Assembly (NCBI GenBank): GCA_045545735.1
Contig: JAZQBM010000001.1
Coordinates: 248,001-312,000, forward strand
Length of the DNA: 64,000 nucleotides
Reading direction: 5' to 3'
DNA from: Fimenecus sp045545735
GTDB taxonomy: Bacteria > Bacillota > Clostridia > Oscillospirales > Acutalibacteraceae
The translations under genes and the position numbers were made by a program. Shown piece after piece: positions 16,943 through 26,183 of the stretch (positions are counted from its first letter, which is position 1; each line of letters begins with the position of its first letter). The notes below the pieces were generated by a model. The model ran no database searches and had not been told where the DNA came from. It saw only the letters and a list, made by a program, of their open reading frames with translations.

Positions 16943-17896
16943 ATGAAAAACGGCGACTTGAAAAAAGTTGCACTTGTTGGCACCGGTTTTGTTGGAATGA
17001 GTTTTGCTTATGCACTTTTAAACAGCGGTGAATGTGACCAGCTTGTGCTTATTGACGTGAATAAAGTAAAAGCACACGGTGAGGCTATGGATTTAAATCA
17101 CGGTCTCCCCTTTGCTAAAAGAAATATGTTGATTTATGATGGTGAATACAGTGATTGCCATGATGCTGATATTGTTGTGATAGCCGCAGGTGTAGCACAA
17201 AAGGAAGGCGAAGACAGAATTTCACTTCTCAAACGCAACCTTGAGGTATTCAAATCAATTATCGACCCAATCGTAAAAAGTGGATTTGACGGAATTTTCC
17301 TTGTAGCAACTAACCCTGTTGACATTATGACTAAAATTACTCTCGAATTATCAGGGTTTGACCCATCAAGAGTAATTGGTAGCGGTACAACACTTGATAC
17401 TGCAAGACTTCGTTATTTACTTGGTGATTACTTCTCAATCGACCCAAGAAACGTTCACGCCTATGTTATAGGTGAACACGGCGATAGCGAAATTGTTCCA
17501 TGGTCACAAGCATATGTAACTACAAAAAGAATTTACGATATTGTGGATTCATCAAACGGCAAATTCAAATTTGAAGATTTATATCAAATTGGTAAAAATG
17601 TTACGGGTGCTGCACAAGAAATAATTAGAGCGAAATCAGCAACTTATTACGGCATTGGTATGGCACTTGTCAGAATTGTAAGAGCAATTTTTGGCGACGA
17701 AAAGAGTGCGTTGACAGTTTCAGTAATGCTAAATGGTCAATATGGAATTGATGGTGTTTATGCCGGACTACCCGCAATAATTGGTCGAAATGGTGTTGAA
17801 GATATAATAGTTCTTGATTTAAAAGAAAATGAGAGAACAGCTTTTATAGAATCCTGCAAGTTCTTAAAAGAAACAGCAAAAGAAATTGGATTTTAG
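16943..17896 (+). CDS. ldh: L-lactate dehydrogenase
   Basis: NADH-dependent reduction of pyruvate to L-lactate. The 317-residue protein shows the Rossmann motif VALVGTGFVGMSFAYAL, the AQKEGEDR loop with Gln at the position that selects lactate over malate, ATNPVDIMT, SGTTLDTARLRYLL, and the catalytic His in VIGEHGDSEIV. The start is ATG 16943 behind AAAGGA; an ATG at 16934 sits within that SD and is rejected. It lies 12 nt after asnB, an unusual partner, and ends at a strong terminator. Malate dehydrogenase is the alternative, but the specificity loop favours lactate. Confidence 0.93.
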   Translation: MKNGDLKKVALVGTGFVGMSFAYALLNSGECDQLVLIDVNKVKAHGEAMDLNHGLPFAKRNMLIYDGEYSDCHDADIVVIAAGVAQKEGEDRISLLKRNLEVFKSIIDPIVKSGFDGIFLVATNPVDIMTKITLELSGFDPSRVIGSGTTLDTARLRYLLGDYFSIDPRNVHAYVIGEHGDSEIVPWSQAYVTTKRIYDIVDSSNGKFKFEDLYQIGKNVTGAAQEIIRAKSATYYGIGMALVRIVRAIFGDEKSALTVSVMLNGQYGIDGVYAGLPAIIGRNGVEDIIVLDLKENERTAFIESCKFLKETAKEIGF

Positions 17897-17904
17897 CAAA
17901 ACTT

Positions 17905-17927
17905 AAGCCACGCTTTAAGCGTGGCTT
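17905..17927. terminator. Bidirectional terminator between ldh and the MreB-like gene
   Basis: AAGCCACGC (17905-17913), loop TTTAA, GCGTGGCTT (17919-17927), followed by TTT on the plus strand. It serves convergent genes and is nearly identical to the hairpin at 12811-12835. Confidence 0.85.
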
Positions 17928-18977
17928 TTACATTTTCTCATATTTACTTATTCTGTCACGGATTTCGTCCTTAAAAATGAATCTATATCCATTATCTTCA
18001 AGCAGTTTATCATTCATCATCAGTTCACCAAGCCCCTGAATTTTTGCAAGTCTTGGCTCATCAACAGTATGACATCTTATACCCAATTCAGATTCAATTC
18101 TTTTTGCCATATCAAATATTAGACCGCCACCGCCACAAAGAAGAATTCCGTGGTCTGCAGCATCGGCAAGAAGTTCGGGCAATATTTCAGAAATCCCTGA
18201 GTGAATATCTTTTACTAACATATTAATCTGTTCGTCAACATATGGATAAACTTCGTTTGAAGTAATTTCAAAAGAAATAGGCATTTCATCAAGATTACTT
18301 TTACCCGAAACCATTAAAGCCGTTTCACATTCACGTTTTTCAGCCGAAGAAATCTTATACTTTATTTCTCTTGCTGTGTGAGGACCAATTACAATATCTC
18401 GGTCTCGTTTAAGGTGTTTAATTATCGCCTTATCAATCTCATCACTACCGCGTCTTATTGTACCGCTTGCAGCAATACTGCCCATTGAAACTACGGCATA
18501 TTCAGTAACCTGATGACCAATATCAAGCACCATACGTCCACCAATCTTATCTGTAGCGACACCTGAACCAAAAGCAGATGCAAGAATTCCCTCAACCATA
18601 CAAACTCTACCTGCACCCGCTAGAGTAACGGCATCAAGATATGTTTTCTTTTCAAGAGAGGAAATATCTGATAAAAGTGAAATAATAACATTTGGCTTAT
18701 AAATTCTGTTACCACAAACACGTTGCAGATAATAACGAAGCATTCTTTCAGCAAGAACAAAATCAGAAATGACACCATTACGAATTACTTTCACAACTTT
18801 GATATCATCAATCGTCCTACCATAAACCGAATCAGCTGCCTTACCGAATGCAATAGGCTTGCCTGTTTCAGTTTCAACTGCAACTATTGATGGCTCATCA
18901 ACAACAATGCCTTTGTCCTCAGCATATATCTTAAGAGAAGACGAGCCGAAATCAATACCAATTTTCATACCTTTCAC
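17928..18977 (-). CDS. MreB/Mbl-like bacterial actin
   Basis: Actin-fold ATPase of the MreB family, expected to form membrane-bound filaments that guide wall synthesis. The 349-residue protein has the phosphate-1 loop GIDFGSSSLKIY, GIVVDEPSIVAVE, the phosphate-2 region MVLDIGHQVTEYAVV, and the adenosine motif GILLCGGGGLIFDMAKRI. It departs from consensus MreB (phosphate-1 SSS, less conserved inner motifs) and is not next to mreC or mreD, so it may be an extra paralogue. The start is GTG 18977, 8 nt after GGAGG; the later ATG 18968 is too far away. It lies 31 nt downstream of typA and may be co-transcribed with it. Confidence 0.85.
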   Translation of the reverse strand: MKGMKIGIDFGSSSLKIYAEDKGIVVDEPSIVAVETETGKPIAFGKAADSVYGRTIDDIKVVKVIRNGVISDFVLAERMLRYYLQRVCGNRIYKPNVIISLLSDISSLEKKTYLDAVTLAGAGRVCMVEGILASAFGSGVATDKIGGRMVLDIGHQVTEYAVVSMGSIAASGTIRRGSDEIDKAIIKHLKRDRDIVIGPHTAREIKYKISSAEKRECETALMVSGKSNLDEMPISFEITSNEVYPYVDEQINMLVKDIHSGISEILPELLADAADHGILLCGGGGLIFDMAKRIESELGIRCHTVDEPRLAKIQGLGELMMNDKLLEDNGYRFIFKDEIRDRISKYEKM

Positions 18978-19008
18978 TTTTATCACCTCCCGAAAAGATT
19001 TTATAAAA

Positions 19009-20829
19009 TTATTTTTTCTTAAACTGTTGTTTAAGTCTTAAATCCTTTGAAAGAATTGTTTTACGAAGACGAATATTAATTGGAGTAACTTCCATAAGTT
19101 CGTCGTCTTTAATAAATTCCATTGATTGTTCAAGACTTAATACTGTGTGTGGAACAAGACGTAATGCATCATCAGAACCTGAAGCACGGGTATTAGTAAG
19201 GTGTTTGGTTTTACAAATGTTGCAAGTCAAATCCTCATTTTTTGCACATTCGCCAACAATCATACCCTCATAAACAGGAACTCCGGGGCCAATAAACAAC
19301 CTGCCTCTATCTTGTGTATTGAAGAGTCCATAAGCAGTACTTTCGCCCGTTTCATGTGCAACAATTGAGCCACGTTCACGAGTTTCAATTTCACCTTTAT
19401 ATTCCTCGTATCCTGCAAAAAGGTTATTCATAATACCATTTCCATTGGTGTCAGTCATAAATTCTGAGCGATAACCTATAAGACCACGAGCAGGAATCTT
19501 AAATTCAAGATGTGTAGCACCGCCATCACGAGTACCCATATTTTCAAGTTCGCCGCGACGAGCACCAATTTTCATCATTACAGCACCAACGTACTCTTCA
19601 GGAACTTCAACAATTAAAAGTTCCATTGGCTCTAAAAGTTTACCGTTTTCAACTTTTGTAATAACCTTTGGACGAGAAACCTGAAATTCATATCCCTGTC
19701 TTCGCATTGTTTCAATAAGAATTGAAAGGTGCAACTCCCCTCGACCTGAAACTTTGAATGTATCAGTCGACTCTGTTTCTTCAACACGCATACTTACATT
19801 TGTTTCAACTTCTTTAAAAAGTCGGTCACGAAGATTACGAGAAGTAACAAACTTACCTTCTTTACCTGCAAATGGACTATCATTTACAATAAAATTCATT
19901 GAAAGAGTTGGCTCGTCAATTTTAATAAATGGCAATGGTTCAACGCAATCTGGCGAACAGATTGTTTCACCGATATTAAGGTCTGTAATACCTGAAATGC
20001 AGATAATATCACCAATCGCAGCAGATTCAACCTCTACTCGACGAAGTCCCTCAAACTGATAAAGACGGGAAATACGCACATTTTCTTGTGTTCCGTCAGT
20101 TTTACAAAGAGTTACCATATCATTGCGGTTAATTCTTCCGCGTTCTACTCTGCCTACACCAATTCTTCCGATATAATCGTCATAATCAAGGCTTGAGAAA
20201 AGAATTTGCAATGGTGCATCAATGTCACCTTTTGGTGCTTCAATGTTTTCGATTATTGCATCAAACAGCGGACGCATATCGCCCTCACGCACACTAGAAT
20301 CCAGTGATGAGTAACCGTCTCTTGCCGAAGCATAAACAACGGGGAATTCAATTTGTTCGTCACTTGCACCAAGTTCTATAAACAAATCAAGCACTTCATC
20401 AATTACTTCATCGGGTCTTGCACCCGGTCGGTCAATTTTATTTACAACAACTACAACTTTTTTATTGAGTCCTAATGCTTTTTTCAAAACAAATCGAGTT
20501 TGTGGCATACAACCCTCAAAAGCATCAACAAGTAACAGAACGCCATCAACCATTGTAAGAATACGCTCAACTTCACCGCCAAAATCAGCGTGACCAGGAG
20601 TATCAACAATATTGATTTTAATGTCTTTATAATGAACAGAAGTATTTTTTGAAAGAATTGTAATTCCGCGTTCTCTTTCAAGGTCATTTGAGTCCATAAC
20701 TCTATCTTGAACAACCTCGTTACTTCTGAAAATACCGCTCTGTTTAAGCAATTCGTCAACTAATGTTGTTTTACCGTGGTCAACGTGAGCGATAATTGCT
20801 ATATTTCTAACATCTTCTCTTATTTTCAA
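19009..20829 (-). CDS. typA: Ribosome-associated GTPase TypA/BipA
   Basis: Translation-factor GTPase that binds the 70S ribosome and aids assembly and stress adaptation. The 606-residue length is typical. G motifs are AHVDHGKTTL (G1), the switch I RERGITI, DTPGHADFGGEVER (G3) and NKIDRPGARP (G4). EF-G-like domains III and V and the BipA-specific C-terminal domain (RGSIVAHETGESTAYGL) follow. The start is TTG 20829 with AGGTG upstream, giving MKIREDVRNIAII as in homologues. A GTG nine bases earlier overlaps the SD. Confidence 0.95.
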   Translation of the reverse strand: MKIREDVRNIAIIAHVDHGKTTLVDELLKQSGIFRSNEVVQDRVMDSNDLERERGITILSKNTSVHYKDIKINIVDTPGHADFGGEVERILTMVDGVLLLVDAFEGCMPQTRFVLKKALGLNKKVVVVVNKIDRPGARPDEVIDEVLDLFIELGASDEQIEFPVVYASARDGYSSLDSSVREGDMRPLFDAIIENIEAPKGDIDAPLQILFSSLDYDDYIGRIGVGRVERGRINRNDMVTLCKTDGTQENVRISRLYQFEGLRRVEVESAAIGDIICISGITDLNIGETICSPDCVEPLPFIKIDEPTLSMNFIVNDSPFAGKEGKFVTSRNLRDRLFKEVETNVSMRVEETESTDTFKVSGRGELHLSILIETMRRQGYEFQVSRPKVITKVENGKLLEPMELLIVEVPEEYVGAVMMKIGARRGELENMGTRDGGATHLEFKIPARGLIGYRSEFMTDTNGNGIMNNLFAGYEEYKGEIETRERGSIVAHETGESTAYGLFNTQDRGRLFIGPGVPVYEGMIVGECAKNEDLTCNICKTKHLTNTRASGSDDALRLVPHTVLSLEQSMEFIKDDELMEVTPINIRLRKTILSKDLRLKQQFKKK

Positions 20830-20862
20830 GATTTTCACCTACGCTTTTAATTTCGACTATAT

Positions 20863-20891
20863 ATTTTACCACTATATATTGCTTTGTGCAA
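20863..20891 (-). promoter_or_regulatory. Possible typA promoter
   Basis: On the minus strand, a weak TTGCAC (20891-20886) is followed after 17 nt by TAAAAT (20868-20863). Only the -10 box is convincing. Confidence 0.4.
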
Positions 20892-20924
20892 GGATAAATT
20901 AACACTAAATTAAGCCTTTATATC

Positions 20925-20953
20925 TTTACAAATCAGTAAAAATAGTCTAAAAT
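20925..20953 (+). promoter_or_regulatory. Promoter of the GH123-like/SEDS unit
   Basis: TTTACA (20925-20930) and TAAAAT (20948-20953) are separated by 17 nt, 30 nt ahead of the start codon at 20983. Confidence 0.55.
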
Positions 20954-20982
20954 TTATATTGATTAATCAGGAGTGGTATATT

Positions 20983-22614
20983 ATGAATAGTTCAGTAGAA
21001 ATTAAAGTTATTTCTTCACTTGAGAAGATTTATCACGGTGACAAAGTTCCTGAAGAAACCTTATCTTGCTTTTCTATGCTTAAAAATGAAAAGAAATCTT
21101 TTCAAATTGCTATTGAAAGTGAAAAAGATATTGATACAGAACTCATAATTAAATCTAATTTTAATGATGTACGTATTTATAGTGTTGAGCATATTAAATC
21201 TGATTTTCCAATGTTCAAAGGTGCTGACGATTACTACCGTTATAGTGAAGATGGTTATTACCCTGACCTTCTTTTGCCTGTAAACGAAAAAGTAAAAATA
21301 GTAAAAGGCATTTCTGTGTTTTGGGTTGAAATCAATGCCGATGAACAAAATGTTGGTGCTAACAAAATTGAAATAGAACTTAAAAATGACAATATAATCG
21401 TTGCAAAAACATTACTTGTGGTTGAAGTTGTTGATAGTAATCTTGATTTTAAGAATTTTATTTATACTTGTTGGTTTCATACAGATTGTTTAATGTCACA
21501 CTATGGGTTTGACGCGTTTTCTGATGAATATTGGCGTGTAACTGAAAACTTTTTGAAAACCGCAGTAGAGTACGGAATGAACTGTGTATTAACACCAATT
21601 TTCACTCCCCCACTTGATACAGAAATCGGTAAGGAAAGACCTACAGTACAGTTAGTTGATGTTTCTGTGAAAAACGGTAAATATTCTTTTAATTTTGACA
21701 AACTTTCTCAATGGATTGAAATGGCAAAGCGTTGTGGAATTACACATTTCGAAATGGCTCATTTCTTTACACAATGGGGTGCTCGTCATGCACCAAAGAT
21801 TATGGCAACTGTTGATGGCGAATACAAAAAGATTTTCGGTTGGGAAACAAACACATCGTCAAAAAAATACAAGAAGTTCTTAACTGATTTTTCGGTCGAA
21901 TTCAAGAAATATCTTGAAGAAAGAAATCTTAAAGACAAAGTTTTAATTCATGTAAGTGACGAACCTAATTTTTCAATGTTACGCCCATACGCCAAAGCAT
22001 CAAAACTTATACATAAACTTTATAAGGGTTATAAGATTGTTGATGCTTTATCTGATGTTTGGTTTTATAAACTTGGTATCGTATCAAATCCAATTCCATC
22101 AAATGACCATATTGATAAATTCCTTGGTAAAGAAAAAGATTTGTGGACTTATTATTGTAGTGCACAAAATAAAAAGTATGTTTCAAACAGATTTTTCTGT
22201 AACGATTCTATACGCACAAGAGTAATAGGCTACCAAATGTTCAAATTTGACATTCAAGGCTTTTTACATTGGGGTTACAACTTCTATTATACCCAACTTT
22301 CAAAAGCAGTTATAGACCCGTACAAAGTAAGTGACGCGGGTGGGAAGTTCCCATCAGGTGACAGTTATGTAGTTTATCCCGCAAAAGACGGTACTGCATA
22401 TCACTCCATAAGACTAAAAGTATTTTATGATGCATTGCAAGACATGGCGGCATTGAATACACTCCAGAAGTTGACTAATAAAGAAGAATGTCTTAATATT
22501 ATTGAAGAAAATGGCAAACATTCAATTACATTTTCCGAGTATCCACATTCAAACGAATGGTTGCTTGGTACAAGAGAAAAAATCAATTCAAAAATAAAAG
22601 AAAATCTAAAATAA
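20983..22614 (+). CDS. DUF4091 / GH123-like glycoside hydrolase, cytoplasmic
   Basis: The 543-residue protein has an N-terminal beta-sandwich-like region (about 1-150) and a TIM-barrel-like catalytic region of the DUF4091/GH123 type. Recognisable blocks are FIYTCWFHTDCLMSHYG, YGMNCVLTPIFTPPLDTE, the adjacent acid pair in VLIHVSDEPNFSM (GH123 enzymes use neighbouring Asp-Glu with substrate assistance from the acetamido group), and GFLHWGYNFYY. GH123 members are beta-N-acetylgalactosaminidases, but the substrate here is unproven. No signal peptide is present. The start is ATG 20983 with AGGAGTGG; an upstream TTG is rejected. It lies 12 nt before a SEDS-family gene in the same direction. Confidence 0.8.
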   Translation: MNSSVEIKVISSLEKIYHGDKVPEETLSCFSMLKNEKKSFQIAIESEKDIDTELIIKSNFNDVRIYSVEHIKSDFPMFKGADDYYRYSEDGYYPDLLLPVNEKVKIVKGISVFWVEINADEQNVGANKIEIELKNDNIIVAKTLLVVEVVDSNLDFKNFIYTCWFHTDCLMSHYGFDAFSDEYWRVTENFLKTAVEYGMNCVLTPIFTPPLDTEIGKERPTVQLVDVSVKNGKYSFNFDKLSQWIEMAKRCGITHFEMAHFFTQWGARHAPKIMATVDGEYKKIFGWETNTSSKKYKKFLTDFSVEFKKYLEERNLKDKVLIHVSDEPNFSMLRPYAKASKLIHKLYKGYKIVDALSDVWFYKLGIVSNPIPSNDHIDKFLGKEKDLWTYYCSAQNKKYVSNRFFCNDSIRTRVIGYQMFKFDIQGFLHWGYNFYYTQLSKAVIDPYKVSDAGGKFPSGDSYVVYPAKDGTAYHSIRLKVFYDALQDMAALNTLQKLTNKEECLNIIEENGKHSITFSEYPHSNEWLLGTREKINSKIKENLK

Positions 22615-22626
22615 CGGAGTATTAAA

Positions 22627-23808
22627 ATGAAGAAATTTTTTAAGAGCATAAAAAATTTCATAAGAGAAACTGATAAAATATTACTATTGCTTTGTGCACT
22701 TGCATCTGCATACGGTTGTATTAGCGTATTAAGTGCAACACTATGGACAGTCGACGAGGGTGAAAAGTTTTCACGTGACTTTATAGTTATGTGTGCCGCT
22801 TGTGTTGCAGGTATTGTAATTGCACTTATAATCTCAATGATTGACTATGAATTCATAATGAAAATGGCACCTTTAATAGGGCTATTCTGCATTGGAATTA
22901 TGCTTTTGCTTTTCGCTATTGGTGTTGGTCCTATTGAACGACCAGATGCTAAAACCTGGATTAAGTTTGGTTCTATCTATTTTCAACCATCTGAAATTGT
23001 AAAAATAGGCTTTATAATCACATTCGGTGTGCATCTTGAAAGATTAAAATCAAACATTAATCACCCATTATCCATATTACAGCTAGGTGTTCATGCATTA
23101 ATTCCTATTTTACTTGTTATGAAATCAGGTGATATGGGTTCTGCTCTTGTGTTCATCATTATTACCATTGCAATGCTTTTTGTTGCGGGACTTCATTGGA
23201 GTTACTTTTTAGGCGGTGGACTTTTAGTTGTTGCTGCATTACCACTTGCTTGGGTTTTTGTGCTTGATAACATTCAGAAAGAACGATTTTTAGCACTTGC
23301 CTACCCCGAACTTTACCCCGATATTATTTATCAGCAAGAACGTGGAATGGCTGCAATTGGCGGTGGTGGAATTACGGGACAAGGATTGTTCCAAGGCAGA
23401 CTTACGCAAACACCTAACGCAATTCCTGAAGCTGAAAACGATATGATTTTTACAGTTATTGGTGAAGAATTAGGTCTTGTTGGTACTGTACTTGCACTAC
23501 TTATACTTACATTTATTGTTATTAGAATTGTAAGAACGGGCAGACACGATAACATTGGCAATACAAAGGTTATGTGTTACGGTGTTGCTGCTATGATTGC
23601 AGGACAAGTTATAATTAATGTAGGTATGTGTTTAATGTTGTTGCCTGTTATTGGTATTACTCTCCCTTTCTTTAGTGCCGGTGGTTCTTCAAACCTTTGT
23701 ATTTATTTTTCAATTGGTTTGATTTTAAGTTTCTACAGATATAATCAACAACGAGATTTAATACATGTAAGCCAACAGAATATTTACAATCCATTTTCGG
23801 AGATATAA
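22627..23808 (+). CDS. SEDS-family membrane protein (RodA/FtsW/SpoVE)
   Basis: Polytopic peptidoglycan glycosyltransferase family. The 393-residue protein has about ten hydrophobic segments. The extracellular-loop motif MAAIGGGGITGQGLFQG, followed by IPEAENDMIFTVIGEELGLVG, contains the Asp essential in SEDS polymerases, and the late GITLPFFSAGGSS motif is present. It cannot be assigned securely to RodA, FtsW or SpoVE: neither a division operon nor mreBCD is adjacent. It is probably co-transcribed with the GH123-like gene and ends at a strong terminator. The SD is CGGAG. Confidence 0.9.
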   Translation: MKKFFKSIKNFIRETDKILLLLCALASAYGCISVLSATLWTVDEGEKFSRDFIVMCAACVAGIVIALIISMIDYEFIMKMAPLIGLFCIGIMLLLFAIGVGPIERPDAKTWIKFGSIYFQPSEIVKIGFIITFGVHLERLKSNINHPLSILQLGVHALIPILLVMKSGDMGSALVFIIITIAMLFVAGLHWSYFLGGGLLVVAALPLAWVFVLDNIQKERFLALAYPELYPDIIYQQERGMAAIGGGGITGQGLFQGRLTQTPNAIPEAENDMIFTVIGEELGLVGTVLALLILTFIVIRIVRTGRHDNIGNTKVMCYGVAAMIAGQVIINVGMCLMLLPVIGITLPFFSAGGSSNLCIYFSIGLILSFYRYNQQRDLIHVSQQNIYNPFSEI

Positions 23809-23809
23809 A

Positions 23810-23833
23810 AAGAGGTCGCGGTTGCGACCTCTT
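23810..23833. terminator. Bidirectional terminator between the SEDS gene and pcrA
   Basis: AAGAGGTCGC, loop GGTT, GCGACCTCTT: a perfect 10-bp stem with A and T runs on the two sides, between convergent genes. Confidence 0.85.
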
Positions 23834-23837
23834 AATT

Positions 23838-26183
23838 TTATGCCTTTTTAACAGCACCCATATTTGCCATAATCTTTTTTGTTCCCACTTTTTCAAAAGC
23901 AATTTCCATAAGTGTATCATTACCCATCGGTTTAAGTGAAACAATCATACCCTTGCCAAACACTCGGTGAGTAACTTGTTCTCCAACCATAAATGTATCT
24001 GTTGATTTCTTCGGTTGACTTCCAAATCCAATACCAAATCCGCTTGTATTAGGTTTAGTGTTATTTTCAACAGGTTTACGCTGAATTGGTTTCTTTGGTT
24101 TAACCAATGTATTGCAACATTCTGCAGGTAATTCATTCAAAAATCTTGACGGCATATTATATTTTGTTGAGCCGAAAATCATTCTTGAACGAGTGTTAAG
24201 AAGATATAATTTTTCTTTTGCACGAGTAATACCCACATAAGCAAGACGGCGTTCTTCTTCAATTTCAGTTGGGTCATACATTGACTGCATACCCGGGAAC
24301 ACGCCTTCTTCCATACCCGGAATAAACACAACGGGGAATTCAAGACCTTTTGACGCGTGAAGTGTCATAAGTACAACTGTATCAGCATCTGCATTGTAAT
24401 TATCAATGTCAGTCATCAATGCAACTTCTTCAAGGAAATCTGACAATTCACCATCAGGATTTTCCTCCTTGTATCTTATTAAGTTGTTATTAAGTTCGTC
24501 CAAGTTTTGTAATCTTTCTTCACCTTTTTCTTTATCTGCCATTGTCATTGCCTTATAGCCTGTTTCGTCAAGCAACGAAATAAATACAGATGACATTGAC
24601 TCACGGGTTAACAAATCTGAAAAACTTTCAATCATCTGTGTAAACGAAATAAGTTTGTCCGAACCACGCTTTAACTTTTCATATTCATTTGATGTTTTAA
24701 ATACTTCAAAAAGGCTAATGCCAAGTGCATCTGCAATCTCTTTTGCATTTGCGATAGTTGTAGCACCTATTCCACGTTTTGGTACATTAATAATTCGTTC
24801 AAGGCGGACACTATCGTCATGATTAGCAATAACCGACAAGTATGCCAATGCGTCTTTTATTTCCATACGGTCATAGAACTTATGACCGCCAATAATTCTA
24901 TATGGTATACCACTACGAACTAACGCTCTTTCAACAGAGTTTGACATTGAGTTCATTCTGTAAAGCACGGCAAAATCGCTGAACTTACCCGTTGGGCCCA
25001 TTTGTTTCATAATTTCGTCAGCGATAAACTTACCTTCAGCATATTCGTCATCAAGCGTATTTAAGATGATTTTTTCACCCTCACCATTTGAAGTCCAAAG
25101 ATTTTTACCTTTTCGTTGTTCATTATGTGAAATAACTGCGTTTGCACCGTCAAGAATATTCTGTGTTGAGCGGTAATTCTGCTCAAGTCTTATTGTCTGT
25201 GCATTTTTGAAATTCTTTTCAAAACTTAATATATTTTCAATTGTCGCACCACGGAATTTATAAATACTCTGGTCGTCATCACCTACAACGCAAATATTGT
25301 TATAGCCCTCAGACAATAGTTTTGTAAGTACAAACTGTGCGTGGTTAGTGTCTTGATACTCATCAACAAGCACATACTTAAATTTATTTTGATAATATTC
25401 TCTAACATCATCATTTTCTTGCAAAAGTTTAACTGTATAGAAAATAATATCGTCGAAATCCATAGCATCGGCATTTTTAAGTAGTTTCTGATACTTTGCA
25501 TAACATTCGCCAATCTGCTTTTCACGATAATTACCACTACCGAGATTTATAAATTCTTCAGGTGGCACAAGCATATCTTTTGCTCGACTGATTTCAGCAA
25601 GAATTGATTTGTGCGGTAAGAATTTATCATCAATATTCAAAAGACGCTGACAATCTTTCATAACACGTTTACTATCGTCAGTATCATAAATAGTGAAGTG
25701 TTTGGTAAACCCTAATAATTCGGCATTTCTACGCAAAATACGGACACATATTGAATGGAATGTGCCTGCCCATATATCGTTTGCACTTTCACCTATGCGA
25801 AGTACAAGACGGTCTTTTAATTCGTTTGCTGCTTTATTTGTAAAAGTAAACGCAAGAATTTCCCAAGGCTTTGGTGCATCAACAGACAAAACCCTTTTAA
25901 TATCTTCATAAACAGAATTATCACCGTTATAATATGTATTCATAAGGTTTATAGTACTTTCATCTACTCTTGCATTAACTTCAACAGAGCCATATGCACA
26001 ACCAAATTTCATAAGATTTGCAATTCTGTTTACAAGCACAGTTGTTTTGCCACTACCCGCACCCGCAAGAATTAAAAGCGGTCCGTCAACTGATAAGACC
26101 GCTTTTAACTGCATATTATTCATTCTGCAAAACTCTTTAGTAATTATTTTATCTCTTAACTCACAAATTTGTGAATACATCAT
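23838..26183 (-). CDS. pcrA: ATP-dependent DNA helicase PcrA/UvrD
   Basis: 3'-5' superfamily 1 helicase for repair, replication-fork clearance and recombination control. The 781-residue protein has Walker A in LAGAGSGKTTVL (39-50), TFTNKAANELKDR, Walker B LVDEYQDTNHAQ, motif III VVGDDDQSIYKFRGA, MTLHASKGLEFPVVFIPG, and a RRLAYVGITRAKEKLYL motif VI. A C-terminal PcrA tail ends in the HRVFGKGMIV...GTKKIMANMGAVKK barrel. About 40 extra residues lie between the first helix and motif Ia compared with Bacillus PcrA. GGAG precedes ATG 26183. It directly abuts the fumarase beta gene and is third in that unit. Confidence 0.95.
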   Translation of the reverse strand: MMYSQICELRDKIITKEFCRMNNMQLKAVLSVDGPLLILAGAGSGKTTVLVNRIANLMKFGCAYGSVEVNARVDESTINLMNTYYNGDNSVYEDIKRVLSVDAPKPWEILAFTFTNKAANELKDRLVLRIGESANDIWAGTFHSICVRILRRNAELLGFTKHFTIYDTDDSKRVMKDCQRLLNIDDKFLPHKSILAEISRAKDMLVPPEEFINLGSGNYREKQIGECYAKYQKLLKNADAMDFDDIIFYTVKLLQENDDVREYYQNKFKYVLVDEYQDTNHAQFVLTKLLSEGYNNICVVGDDDQSIYKFRGATIENILSFEKNFKNAQTIRLEQNYRSTQNILDGANAVISHNEQRKGKNLWTSNGEGEKIILNTLDDEYAEGKFIADEIMKQMGPTGKFSDFAVLYRMNSMSNSVERALVRSGIPYRIIGGHKFYDRMEIKDALAYLSVIANHDDSVRLERIINVPKRGIGATTIANAKEIADALGISLFEVFKTSNEYEKLKRGSDKLISFTQMIESFSDLLTRESMSSVFISLLDETGYKAMTMADKEKGEERLQNLDELNNNLIRYKEENPDGELSDFLEEVALMTDIDNYNADADTVVLMTLHASKGLEFPVVFIPGMEEGVFPGMQSMYDPTEIEEERRLAYVGITRAKEKLYLLNTRSRMIFGSTKYNMPSRFLNELPAECCNTLVKPKKPIQRKPVENNTKPNTSGFGIGFGSQPKKSTDTFMVGEQVTHRVFGKGMIVSLKPMGNDTLMEIAFEKVGTKKIMANMGAVKKA

